Source of the DNA: Absidia repens
Lineage: Eukaryota; Mucoromycota; Mucoromycetes; Mucorales; Cunninghamellaceae
DNA length: 64,000 nt
Assembly: GCA_002105175.1 (NCBI GenBank)
Contig: MCGE01000011.1
Span: 124,001 to 188,000, forward strand
Direction: 5' to 3'
A program made the position numbers and the translations under genes. Position 1 is the first letter of the stretch; each line of letters begins with the position of its first letter. The notes beneath the pieces are model-generated. The model had not been told where the DNA came from. It made no database searches and saw only the letters and a program-made list of their open reading frames with translations. Shown in pieces: positions 54,519-64,000 of this stretch.

Positions 54519-57161
54519 TTACTGAAATGGATCCTCCAGAAGGGCTTTGACCACGTTTTTCCGCCAAAGCGTCCATTGGGTGTGCATTTTTTCATTTTCA
54601 TTCGTCAGCGTGTCGACATCTTGCTGTAATGATTTGCATCGCGATTCCATCATGGGTTTCCATTTCGATACAAACGTGTCCATTTGCTGCGTAAGTATCG
54701 ACACTTTGCTTTCAAGGTCAGTCACCGTCGATGTCAGTTGTTCACACGAAGTACATGAATGATCCATAGCAGCTGCTGCTGTTGGTGCTGGTGGTGCTGG
54801 CGGTGCTGATGTTGCTGTGGATAGGACGGATGCCGCTGGGATGGGTGGTGATGATGGAGACGATGATGATGAGGGCACCGCATTGGTTGTACTACTATCG
54901 CTGGTGGGGATGGTGGCAGCAGCAGCGGCAGCAGCCACTCGAGGGATGGGATCAAAAAGATGAAAGGAGATGGTGGAAGGATATGCATCGCTAAAGGTTG
55001 GACCAGCCGTGGTTTCAGCAACGGAATTTTGCTCCTGAAAAGAGGAAGATGGTGATGAAGGGGATAGGATATTGGTGGTAGTGGTGGAGGTATTGGTCTT
55101 GTCATGTACTGAAGGTGATGACGATAATGGAGCAGCAGGAGAAGGAGGAGGTAGTATAGGTGAAGCAGGGAGTAGCACAGGCGATCCCGACGTGGAGGAT
55201 GTCGATGCCAATTCGTCTTCTTCATCTTCGTCTATTTCTTTTTCCAAATTCCCTTTCCGCGCTGTGGGTTGTTGTCCTCGGTTGGATTGTATCACGCCGC
55301 TGTCGTCGTCGATATCACCATCATCTTCTTCTTCTTGATCATCGTCGTCGGTACCTGATCCATCGTCATGATCCTTATCCTCATCCAAATCATGCATATC
55401 ATCATCATCGTCGTCGTCGTCATCCGTGTCCTCCGGTCGTTGTTTGTCCACCAAAAGCAAACTTGATTGTTGAGTATCACCCCGCATTCGTTTTCTTGAT
55501 CCAGCCATCAGAATAGGTCGCTGAGAGGAGTCGCCACCACTTGGTGATTGTCCATCACCACCTTCGCCTATTGCCTGATCTGTCAGAGAAGTAGAAGATG
55601 CCACGACCTTTCGTCTCCTCCTTTTTGATGGTGCTGGTTGTGGTTGAGAATCGTCGCCAGAGCCCACGGACCAATCGCCCAATTCTTTTCGCTTTTGATA
55701 ATTGCCCATCAACAAACATCCAGAATATTTTTCATCTTCCGAGAAAAAATCAAACGGCGTCCCCATCAAGTAGTCAAAATAATAGTCGATCTTGTATTTG
55801 TGCATCCACCGTTTCACTCTTTGTGCAAATTGAGGTCGACCAAGCATATCAGATAATCCAAGCTGACCCACCAACTGAGACCAGTTTTTGATCTATCACC
55901 AAAAAAAAAAAAAAAAAAAAAAAAAAAGTGTTAGTAATCATTACAAAGAAAGCTTCTTCTGTTGAGTGATGGAGAAAGGAGGGGGGGGGGGAGGGGAATA
56001 GGGGTTCATATGTCCGTCCTTACCTCTCTGTTATATAACTTGTTGACAAGAACATAAACGTCCCAAGTGGTATAAGATAAATCACCTGTCCTTGGTACCG
56101 AAGAGAATTTCCTTCGCACATACATCAAGCTGTCAATACCGTCGCCTATGCTGTCGGGATCGTGATGAAGAATGAATTGAGTATAGCCGTCTTCGATGTT
56201 ATCAGCAGATACATTGTCCCCATTGATGGTCAGCGGTTGAAGGCGTGAGTGACGTTTGCGTCGTAAAAGTTCTTCATCGTCCAATGGTAATAACGCTTGT
56301 ACTGTCTTCCCACCATTGTCACTTTCTTTCTTCTGCTGTTGTTTTGGCGACGATAAGTGCTGCTTGCCTTTGGGCAAATGTTGTTGTTGCTGTTGTTGCT
56401 GTTTCAGAGGGGACGGTGAAGACTTGGGTGCCGTTTTCTGAGTGTCGACGATAAACGAGGATAGTGATGACGATGACGGTGAGGATGGTAGTGACGATAG
56501 GGGTGTTGCTGTTTTATCGGTAGGATTGTCCTCTTGTACTTGTTGATGAGGAGCAAGATGTGAGAGGGTGGCGGCAGTTCTTGATGATGAAGATGTAGGT
56601 GAGCTGGATGGTGGTACTGGCGATGTAGGTTGGAAGAACGTTTTTGATAGATAGAATTGATTCAGAGGAGATGGTGATTCGCGCTTGGGTTGAGAGGGAC
56701 TTGTTGCAACTGGGGCGGTTGTGCTTTGCTGTTGTTTTTGTTGTGTTGTGGCAGTGTGTAAAGAAGTAGCCGAAGGGTCAAAGTATAGTCGGTGCTGTAA
56801 CTGAGATGGATGAGTTGGTGAAAGGTGTTGTTCTGTGTCTGGTAGCCCGTCAAGGTTCTATTAATAAGTGTATCCAATATATGAAGAGTTAATATGACAT
56901 GTTATGTAGCAATATATTAGTATTACTTACTTGAGAAGATGGATAGACCGTAGAATCGTATAAGAAGGGATGACCTGTTGCTGCCGCCGCCGCCGCCGCC
57001 GCTGCTGCTGCTGCTGCTTCTACTACGGTTGTTGAGGAAGAGGAGGAGGAGGAAGGATCTTGAGACTTTTGTTGGTGCATAGTAGTGGGGACATAAAAGG
57101 AATCCATGGGATGATCATGATGACCATTAGTTGAGCGATGAACAAGGTCAGACAAGTTCAT
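54519..57161 (-). CDS. ARS-binding protein 2 (Abp2) domain protein
   Basis: Three exons: about 56933-57161, about 56024-56858, and about 54519-55893, joined in phase 0. The N-terminal part is low-complexity (Ala, Ser, Gln, Pro runs). The conserved domain spans the second junction: YTQFILHHDPDSIGDGIDSL, MYVRRKFSSVPRTGDLSYTT, WDVYVLVNKLYNRE, then IKNWSQLVGQLGLSDMLGRP and QRVKRWMHKYKIDYYFDYLM. This fits the fungal Abp2 domain (known from the fission-yeast origin-binding protein). The C-terminal half is acidic and Ser/Pro-rich and ends in a coiled coil (CEQLTSTVTDLESKVSILTQ). I infer nuclear DNA binding; the role may be replication origins or, as for other fungal members, transcription. The gene starts 594 bp from the divergent KH-protein gene. 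Confidence 0.78.
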
Positions 57162-57755
57162 ATGTTATTTTGAATGAGTAATAGCTGAAGGGAAAAAAGG
57201 AAAAGTGAGAAAAAAAAGAAAGAGGGAGAGAGATAGCCGGCGGTGAAAATAAAATAAAAAACCTATATTTTTTTGTAGTCCAATAAAATCAGGCGACTTC
57301 CATATTTGGCACAAAAAAGCTACAAATTATCAGCACGAAACTACTATTTATTGATTATCATCATTTGATCAGGCAACCCCTACTCCACCCCCCATCATTG
57401 AGTTTCATATAAGAAAATCCCCCAATGTTGTTTTTATTCTCCGAATAAGTACAGTCAGTATCCATTCAAGGCTTTTTTATTTGTTCAATTACGGAATAAG
57501 TTCCAGTGACCGCAAACAATATCGGTGGTTCAATTTTTATTGAAAACTCCAAAAAGAACAAAAGAATGTTGGGCAGACTAAAATAGAAATAGCAACAACA
57601 TGGCTTTATTTGCAAAAAAAAAAAAAAAAAAAAGTTGCAAGTCTAAAGGTTTGTTATTGTGGTTCATTTTTTCCTTTCTGAATCTAATATTTTTTGACAA
57701 TGTCAATTTCATTCTTTTTCTTTCTTCTTTTCATCGCTCTCAATCCAATCTTCTA
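57162..57755. promoter_or_regulatory. Divergent intergenic region between Abp2-like and KH-protein genes
   Basis: Holds both promoters. An A run lies at 57608-57627, where an in-frame upstream ATG (57600) would encode a poly-Lys stretch. A CCAAT-like TCCAATAAAAT lies at 57278-57288. A CT-rich tract precedes the probable KH-gene start. Confidence 0.4.
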
Positions 57756-59000
57756 ATGCATTTCTCGGCTTGTTCGATATCACTCTTAGCAGTGGATGAA
57801 CAAAGTCAATTGACTACAGAACAATTACAGCAGATAAAAACTAACTTGATGATTCATCAACATCCACAATTAAAACATAGTCAAGTGACATCATATACTT
57901 TACTTTTCGATGAAAGTAAGCAAAAGTCTTATTATGTCAATGCGATCATTATGGGGCCCACAACAAGCACTATGGTGGCCCGAGGCGATCTTTTGCGTCA
58001 GAATCCTTTAAAAGTAAGTATTTTCTTCTATTTTCTTGCTTTTCTTTTCGGGGATATTTCATTTATTTGTTGATATTTCTTTATTCAGTCCAAATGTATG
58101 ATCTATTCATTTCATCCTGATTTACTACTCAACCAATCACAACTGCATGATTCTTTAGATGATATTGCCACTGAACAAGGAACTACCATTCAAATATTAT
58201 GCCAATCGAAACCTGGAATGGTTGTTCATGGATCAATGGACTCTGTTCATACTACTCGAACTCAAATCCTTGTCTTATTGGATCAACTGGTAAAGAAAAA
58301 AATTTTTTGTTCATCTGCTCCCACATACATATGCTCAAGTCTAATTTAATCTTATGTAAAAAAATTTCGGTAGTTGGGATTATCCACAGGTACAATTGAA
58401 TTACCTTGTTATTTACAACACTTGATTGCCGGGAAAAGACAACAGCATTTACAAAGCATCATGGAAGAAACAGGAATCAATGTTTATTTACAGTCTCCTT
58501 TTGTCAAATTGTCCGACATTCAGCATATGGCATTACCTGTCGATCAAAGACATGGGGTTATCCATCTTACTGGTTCCACCCATGGCATTCAACGTGCAAA
58601 AGAGCTAATTAAGAAACTGGTAGCTCAAAAGGTAAAACTTACTGTTATCATCGTACTTTTGTACTAAATAACTGTTATATATAATATAATGCAATCATAG
58701 AAAAAATCCATGTACCACAAGGATTCTATTGTTAAACCGGCAAAACTTGATTGGATTCTGCGATATCAACAAGACCAATTAATCAAAATCATGAAAGATA
58801 ATGGTAACATTTCTATCATATAAATCACATCTAAAGGATCTAATTCTTTCTCTTCAGGTTCCGTCATTTTATTTCCTGCCTTGGGATCAGCATGCAATAC
58901 CGTCACTGTCTATGCCGAAAATCGCATTAGTGTAGAGCGGACTTTTAGACTCCTGAATTATTTGGTAAGCCCTGCCATAATTTGGATTTTATTTCTCATT

Positions 59001-59044
<44 letters not shown>

Positions 59045-61059
59045 CTCTTACTTTAAAAGCAATACAACATTTATGAAGTCTCTTTTATCTTCAAACAAGA
59101 TGAAAACAATACAACTGAAGAAGCCAATGCTCAACGTATCTTTGGATCTCTAGAAAATCTATCTGCGGCTTTATCTCAACTCTCACAAGCTTCTGGTGCT
59201 GAAATGATATACCATGGCGATGCGAGACGTTTGGACGTAATTGGATCAAGTAAAGCCATTCTTCAAGTATGTTCCACTATACGTAGCCTGCCTTTCTTCA
59301 GAGTAAGTTAGTTTGTTAAAAAATGCTTATGCTTTATATGCTGTGATGACTTATATGTTACGTGTTTTAGGTTCATCAACCGACCACTCAATTCTCCATC
59401 GAGATGGCCTCGGACCAACGTGAATTTATCAGCGGCAAAAAGAACGGAAAAATCAACAAGATTATGAAAACGTGTGATGTGCAACTACAATTTACGGCGA
59501 CGAACGAATACAATGTAGCTATCACAGTGGAAAGCAGCGACATTAGTAAGGCTTTGATTGGATTGGATATGCTCAAAGACGAACTTCCTGCCGAAACTTC
59601 CTTCTACGTACCGGAAGTCTACCATCGACGAATCATTGGTGTTGGTGGTAAAAATATTCAAAGGGTGATGAAGAAATACGGCGTGTATGTGAAATTCTCA
59701 GGCGCCGAAGAGTTTGCATCGATTGGTGGCTACTTTGAAAACGATCACAACGTGGTGGCGCGGACGCCTATGAAGAACAAGGACAATCTCTATCAATTGC
59801 AAGAGGCCGTCATGGAATTCATTGGATCGGATAAGGATAAGGATTTTACGGTGCGCTATATCTCGATTCCTCTTCATCTTCACCGTCAACTCGTGCAACA
59901 ACAGGGTTTCAGCAACTCCCTCAGCGACATGGCTCGGATGTATCATACTCGTGTGGAATGGCCGGATCGTATTGGTTCGGATCAAGTAGCTGTGCATGGA
60001 CCTCGCGCTCAACTCTCTCGCCTTGTGGACTTTTTACAATCTCGCTCTCCTCAAGATCTGGTTTTTGCTGTGACGTTTGATTCTGAACAAGCAAAGGAGG
60101 ATGATAGCCATATGGACAAATGGTGCCAATCAATGAAACAACACCTTGAAACAATCTTTTTCGACATGGATATCCTATTGAAGCAACTGCCCAAGAAACA
60201 CACCGGACAACAAAAACTTAATGCCACTGCCACGCGGGTTCAATGGAAACACGTGCTCTACCGTCCTGATGCTATTCAGTTCCGACTACGCTTCACCACC
60301 AACAGCAGCTCTTCGCTACAACATATCAAGGCAATCATTCTTCAAAAATGTCAAGATAGCAACATACCCATCGAATTTGAAGCCGGCATGGTCAATACCC
60401 CGCTCGCCTCCGCCAGTACAAACTCGCTGCTACTGATTGACGGTGATCAAGAGCCCTCCTCCTTCACTTCTACCGGCACTTTACCGCCCTCACCCTCTAC
60501 GTCTCCACGTAAGTACAATACAGTATTCAAAAAACAACTTGAATAATATATATTGACACCATCTTTTTTTTTTAAAAAAAAAATAGAAAAAGCACCATCC
60601 AAGGCATCAAATCTATCGTTGTTCGGTCCCAGTCAATCAATGTACGACACTGAATGGTCCATGTTTTCAAATGGACCATCACCATCGCCATCACCAGTAT
60701 CATCGGCAACAGTAGTCGCCAGTAACAATCCACGCCAGCAGTATCAACGGCAACAACAACAACAACAACAGCAGCAGCAGCAGCAACAGCAGCAACCATA
60801 TCCTCCTCCTTACCCACCTCCATTTTACCATCAGAGCCAGTACCAATCTCCCCAACAACAGCAACAGCAACAATATCCTATGCGCTCTTTGTTTGAAAGT
60901 ATCCCGCCACCAGAATTACCGCCACTCATGAGGATGCAGCCACCGTATATTGGATTTTCGCCTTTGGACCAACCTCCGCCTTTATTTATGGGCAAACCAC
61001 TCCCATCATTATCTGCCCCCACGCCACTCTCGTCCTCCTCATCACAACAACAACAGCAA

Positions 61060-61094
<35 letters not shown>

Positions 61095-61323
61095 ACAACA
61101 GGAACAATTTCTTCATCAGCAACGACGCTCTTTTTCAACGACAACGGCAGAAAAAAAGAAATCCATGTCGCCATCCACCAAGAGTTGGGCCACCCCAGGC
61201 TCTTCTACTAACCAAACAAGATCCAGCTGCCCCAATATATTTCTGGCCCCTGATTTATTTGCTTCGTCTTCGTTACGCCGTGCCTCGATTCCTGTGACGG
61301 GTGGACCTCCAAGTCATCTCTGA
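57756..61323 (+). CDS. Multi-KH-domain RNA-binding protein with long poly-Gln tail
   Basis: About eight exons; the last two cover 59370-60510 and 60586-61323. At least three KH-type modules are visible: LPCYLQHLIAGKRQQHLQSI (GKRQ loop), DQREFISGKKNGKINKIM (GKKNG loop) and YHRRIIGVGGKNIQRVMKKY (GVGG loop). Weaker KH-like units lie on both sides. KH modules bind single-stranded RNA through the GxxG loop. The layout (serial KH domains, then a disordered tail) recalls Bicaudal-C or vigilin-like proteins and fits cytoplasmic mRNA regulation. The tail has Gln runs (60743-60795, 61045-61102), Pro-rich patches (PYPPPYPPPF) and a C-terminal SSLRRASIPVTGGPPS that looks like a basophilic kinase site. 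The start is uncertain: 57756 gives MHFSACSISLLAVDEQ, while an upstream in-frame ATG runs through a poly(A)-coded Lys run and is less likely. Confidence 0.82.
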
Positions 61324-61766
61324 ACATACATGGTGGATTGAATAGGTGTGTCGGGGAAAAATATATATAGTTGGCGTAATATATATATATGTGTGTGTAG
61401 ATTATAGAATATAGATAGATCATTGGTTTATTTATCACTATCCCCTCACCCTCCCTTTTTTAATTTTATTATTATTTTTATTTTTATTATTATATCATTA
61501 TATTTTTAAATAAACATACTTCTGAACTGATTTGAATTGAAATTGAAACTGAATTTCGATGATTTATTTATCGTTGATTGAATGTTACTAGTTTGTGTCA
61601 ATGGATTAAAAAAAAATATAGATAGATAGATAGATAGATATGGGAGATACGGTAGATAGAATAAATTATTTGGAAAATGGGCTAGGACATAGGTATAGGT
61701 GGATTACATACATTATGTAAAAGATTACAATGGAGTGAAAGACGGCAGATAAATGAATGATGACGA
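61324..61766. other. Intergenic region between convergent KH-protein and 7TM genes
   Basis: AT-rich 3' flanks. Contains a (GATA) microsatellite at 61619-61640 and AATAAA-like signals near 61508 (AATAAA in TTTAAATAAACA). Confidence 0.45.
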
Positions 61767-63775
61767 CTAGGAGTGATCGGGCCATTGAATTTTCATGGGT
61801 TTGATGATGGGATCAATCAAGTGACGTTGATCTGAGTCGGGGGAATAGCTCAGCGGATCGCCACTTTCATGAAGACTGCTGGCACCGGTGGTAGCTGTGA
61901 TGGTCGAGTCATGGAAATGATTGCTGTGGGCAACGGACGGCGGAGGGAGCGGCGATGCGGTGTTGTTATAATGCTTGATAGGGCCGGCATGCGCATGCTG
62001 ACTAAAAACCTCTTGGTACTGCGCTTGTTGTTGGTGCAATTCATTCATCATCATCATTGTATTATTGCCACTTTCTTTTTCATTACCTCCAAAGGATACA
62101 TTGACTCCATGATCAATAGAGTATTCACCTCCGGTGCTGCTAGTGCATTGTGTGCCATAGAGACGGTTTTGTGTCGTAGATCCTGTGGCCGTCGTGACTT
62201 CTCCGCCAGTGGATGATTTCATTTGAAAAGCGGGGTTGGCTTCCATCTTTGGGCTACATTACAAAAAAAAAAAAAAGAGAGATAAAAGTGAGTCTACTTT
62301 TTTTTTCAAAGAGAGAAAGGGGGGAGAGGTTTTTACTTGATGAGAATCACCAATTCCACAAAAAAGGTCGTGAGGACACCCAAAAAGGTCCAAATTACGC
62401 CAAGGAAAATACTACCAGGTACATTGACCATGATAGGATCACGCAGACATCCATATAAAAACAAAAAGCTAGCAAAGCCTAAAAGACATACGGCACAAAT
62501 GACAATGATCATCTTGATCTAGCAAAAAAAAAAAAGTTAAGGTTAGCCGGAGATTCTACCCTCTCGCAACTTTTTTTTTAGGCCCTACTCGATAGATTCC
62601 AATTTTGACAGAGGCATAGCGGTCGCCCGAGGTTTTGAATTTTTGCAAATGGGTGTTAAGAATTTTGATGAGGCGATATCCTGCAAAACTGACAGCTGTG
62701 GTCAAGGTGGTATTATGCAAGAACCACATGACATACAATAAACGAGTGCAAATTTCGGCTATGTAGACATCGCGATCGGCATAGACGCCCGCCAAAATAG
62801 AAAAGATATTGTTGATGACAAATGGCCATAAAAAAAACCAGCAACCTATGATATCCACTAGTCTAGGACTAGGTAACCATCCTATCGAGATTTGTTGATG
62901 ACTCTACTCGGAGAATGAAATGTTAGTAAAACCGTGGGCAGGTAGGATTAGTTTCCATGGTATCTATTTTTTTTTGTCAAACATTAATGAAATAAAATAA
63001 ATTGATTTCTTACATCGGCCAATGTTTGTGCAATTCCAACCAAGTAGAGAGCAACTATTGATTATTAATCATAAGAGCATAAAAAAAAAAGTAAAAGGAT
63101 ATTAATATAATGGTAAAGATGTAGGCAAGTGAACGTGGGAGCGGAGTTACTTACAACCACCATAACCAAACTGCCAAGATTGCTCAAAGAGCCCTAATTT
63201 TAATTCCACATGTGAAAAAAAAAAATCAGCTCCTCGTTATTGTTCAGACTAATAATATAATTAAATAGATGGAGACTTACAAGAACGGAATATTATATTA
63301 TCTGGTACAACGTCTGTGACAAGAACTATACTACCAAGTAGTCGAACTTGATGAAACAAAAAAAAAAAAGCTATATCAGCGGTGTTTCATTAAAAACCCG
63401 GTGCCTGGGTCCAGGCACCTCACTTCCACCTCCCACCCCCCAATCATCCATTCTTTTAAATGACTGGCACTTACGAATATTGAAAATAGTAAGGAAAAAC
63501 AATAAGCAATCTACTGGACGAGGTCGTAGACAGCCCTTTTTCGAGGAAAAGTCAAATAAGGCATTGCCTTTAATGACGATACGATTATACATGATGCCCA
63601 AAGCAATCACAACAGCCAAGCCAGATAATACCGCATTCACAATATTGATATAATACATAATATTTCCCTCCGCACAATTTTTGAGGGTAAGTCGCCAATC
63701 ACAGTGACAAGTGCCATCACCGGGGCAATGCATTGTAAGGGTGCGTATAACGGTTGTATTCGTTGCGCTCGACAT
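61767..63775 (-). CDS. Seven-transmembrane receptor-like protein, unknown ligand
   Basis: Seven exons (63475-63775, 63281-63346, 63155-63193, 63014-63054, 62589-62903, 62337-62518, 61767-62253) sum to 477 codons, 476 residues. The N-terminus is short and Cys-containing (MHCPGDGTCHCDWRLTLKNC). Seven hydrophobic segments follow: INIVNAVLSGLAVVIALGIM; LLFFLTIFNI into LLGSIVLV; GGFALYLVGIAQTLAD; IIGCWFFLWPFVINNIFSIL; LLYVMWFLHNTTLTTAVSFA; MIIVICAVCLLGFASFLFLY; and FLGVIWTFLGVLTTFFVELV. The tail of about 170 residues is polar, with Gln, Thr, His and Ser. The seven helices, outside N-terminus and long cytosolic tail match G-protein-coupled-receptor topology, but I see no known fungal GPCR class signature. 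It could equally be another 7TM family. Confidence 0.72.
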
Positions 63776-64000
63776 GATGGAAACGAATCAAGTTGTTGTT
63801 TTTTTTGTTTATCTTTATCAAGTGGTGGTGGATTGATATTTCAATATATATAGATATATAAAAAGAGTATAAATAAATTAAAAAGAGCAAAAGAAGAGAG
63901 GAGTCTATGTGGAAAGATAGGACAGATAATATAGTGGGAATATAAATGAAAAGATTTACGGCACCTTGTTTTTTTTTCTTTATTCTCCGCACGTAATGCA
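63776..64000. other. 5' flank of the 7TM gene, window edge
   Basis: AT-rich leader/promoter DNA with TATATA-type sequences at 63844-63860. No further feature seen. Confidence 0.4.

Noticed and set aside
54734..55516. Leu/His- or Arg/His-rich ORFs overlapping the Abp2-like gene
   Set aside because: Other-frame readings of Ser/Pro/Asp-rich low-complexity coding DNA.
57600..57755. Upstream ATG at 57600 as the start of the KH protein
   Set aside because: It would translate a 20-A run as poly-Lys and an AT-rich Phe/Leu stretch; 57756 or an undetected upstream exon is more plausible.
1..64000. tRNA, rRNA or snRNA genes
   Set aside because: Scanning for B-box-like GGTTCGAxTCC and for conserved rRNA stretches gave no hit with a foldable partner region; a tRNAscan/Infernal run would settle this.

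Overview
The window is nuclear DNA of a filamentous fungus, most likely an early-diverging Mucoromycota (Mucorales-type) species. The evidence is indirect: genes carry many short introns (about 50-110 nt, GTAAGT-like donors), low-complexity Gln/Ser/Pro/Thr runs are common, intergenic DNA is AT-rich and full of homopolymer runs, and the mix of proteins (P5B ATPase, REV3, MAGO, PIP5K, Abp2, fatty-alcohol oxidase) is fungal. I saw no operons, ribosome-binding sites, tRNA, rRNA, CRISPR or prokaryotic features. Exon coordinates were read by eye from splice motifs and frame continuity. For seven genes the exon sums divide exactly by three.

Layout. 1-0.6 kb: a dispersed repeat copy. 1.2-6.4 kb (-): P5B cation ATPase with a signal peptide and Cys-rich luminal head. 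8.5-9.8 kb (-): mitochondrial chalcone-isomerase-fold protein (AIM18/AIM46 type). 10.3-10.7 kb (-): small membrane protein with three PPxY motifs. 11.6-12.5 kb (-): acyl-protein thioesterase. 12.9-15.9 kb: a gene-free repeat island with two dispersed repeat copies, a tandem repeat and a long inverted repeat. One arm of the inverted repeat carries a short poly(A)-tailed retro-insertion. 16.2-17.4 kb (-): disordered protein. 18.0-24.9 kb (-): REV3. 25.0-26.0 kb (-): beta-hydroxyacid dehydrogenase. 26.7-28.1 kb (-): Ser-rich protein. 28.9-30.3 kb (-): NTH1 DNA glycosylase, divergent from a PHOSPHO-type phosphatase (30.5-31.7 kb, +).

32.5-33.3 kb: repeat copy. 33.6-34.0 kb (-): small coiled-coil protein. 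35.2-37.8 kb (+): long-chain fatty-alcohol oxidase (GMC). 38.7-39.0 kb: repeat copy. 39.4-40.3 kb (-): proline-rich GPI-anchored wall protein. 41.3-42.9 kb (-): pseudouridine-5'-phosphate glycosidase, divergent from mago nashi (43.6-44.5 kb, +). 45.1-47.5 kb (-): secreted/membrane Kelch protein. 48.5-49.5 kb: repeat copy. 49.9-52.2 kb (-): PI4P 5-kinase. 52.9-54.2 kb: repeat copy, a spliced gene fragment and a heptanucleotide array. 54.5-57.2 kb (-): Abp2-domain protein, divergent from a multi-KH RNA-binding protein (57.8-61.3 kb, +). 61.8-63.8 kb (-): seven-transmembrane receptor-like protein.

The genes are mostly independent housekeeping or signalling loci, with no biosynthetic cluster. The most unusual material is in the gaps: a family of about seven dispersed units sharing a box near CATGGGGAAACCC; the hairpin-forming inverted repeat with a datable retro-insertion; and coding-looking fragments outside the main genes. 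Within genes, the P5B ATPase stands out, with an extra secreted-type head, a degenerate M4 motif and a recent 30-residue tandem duplication.
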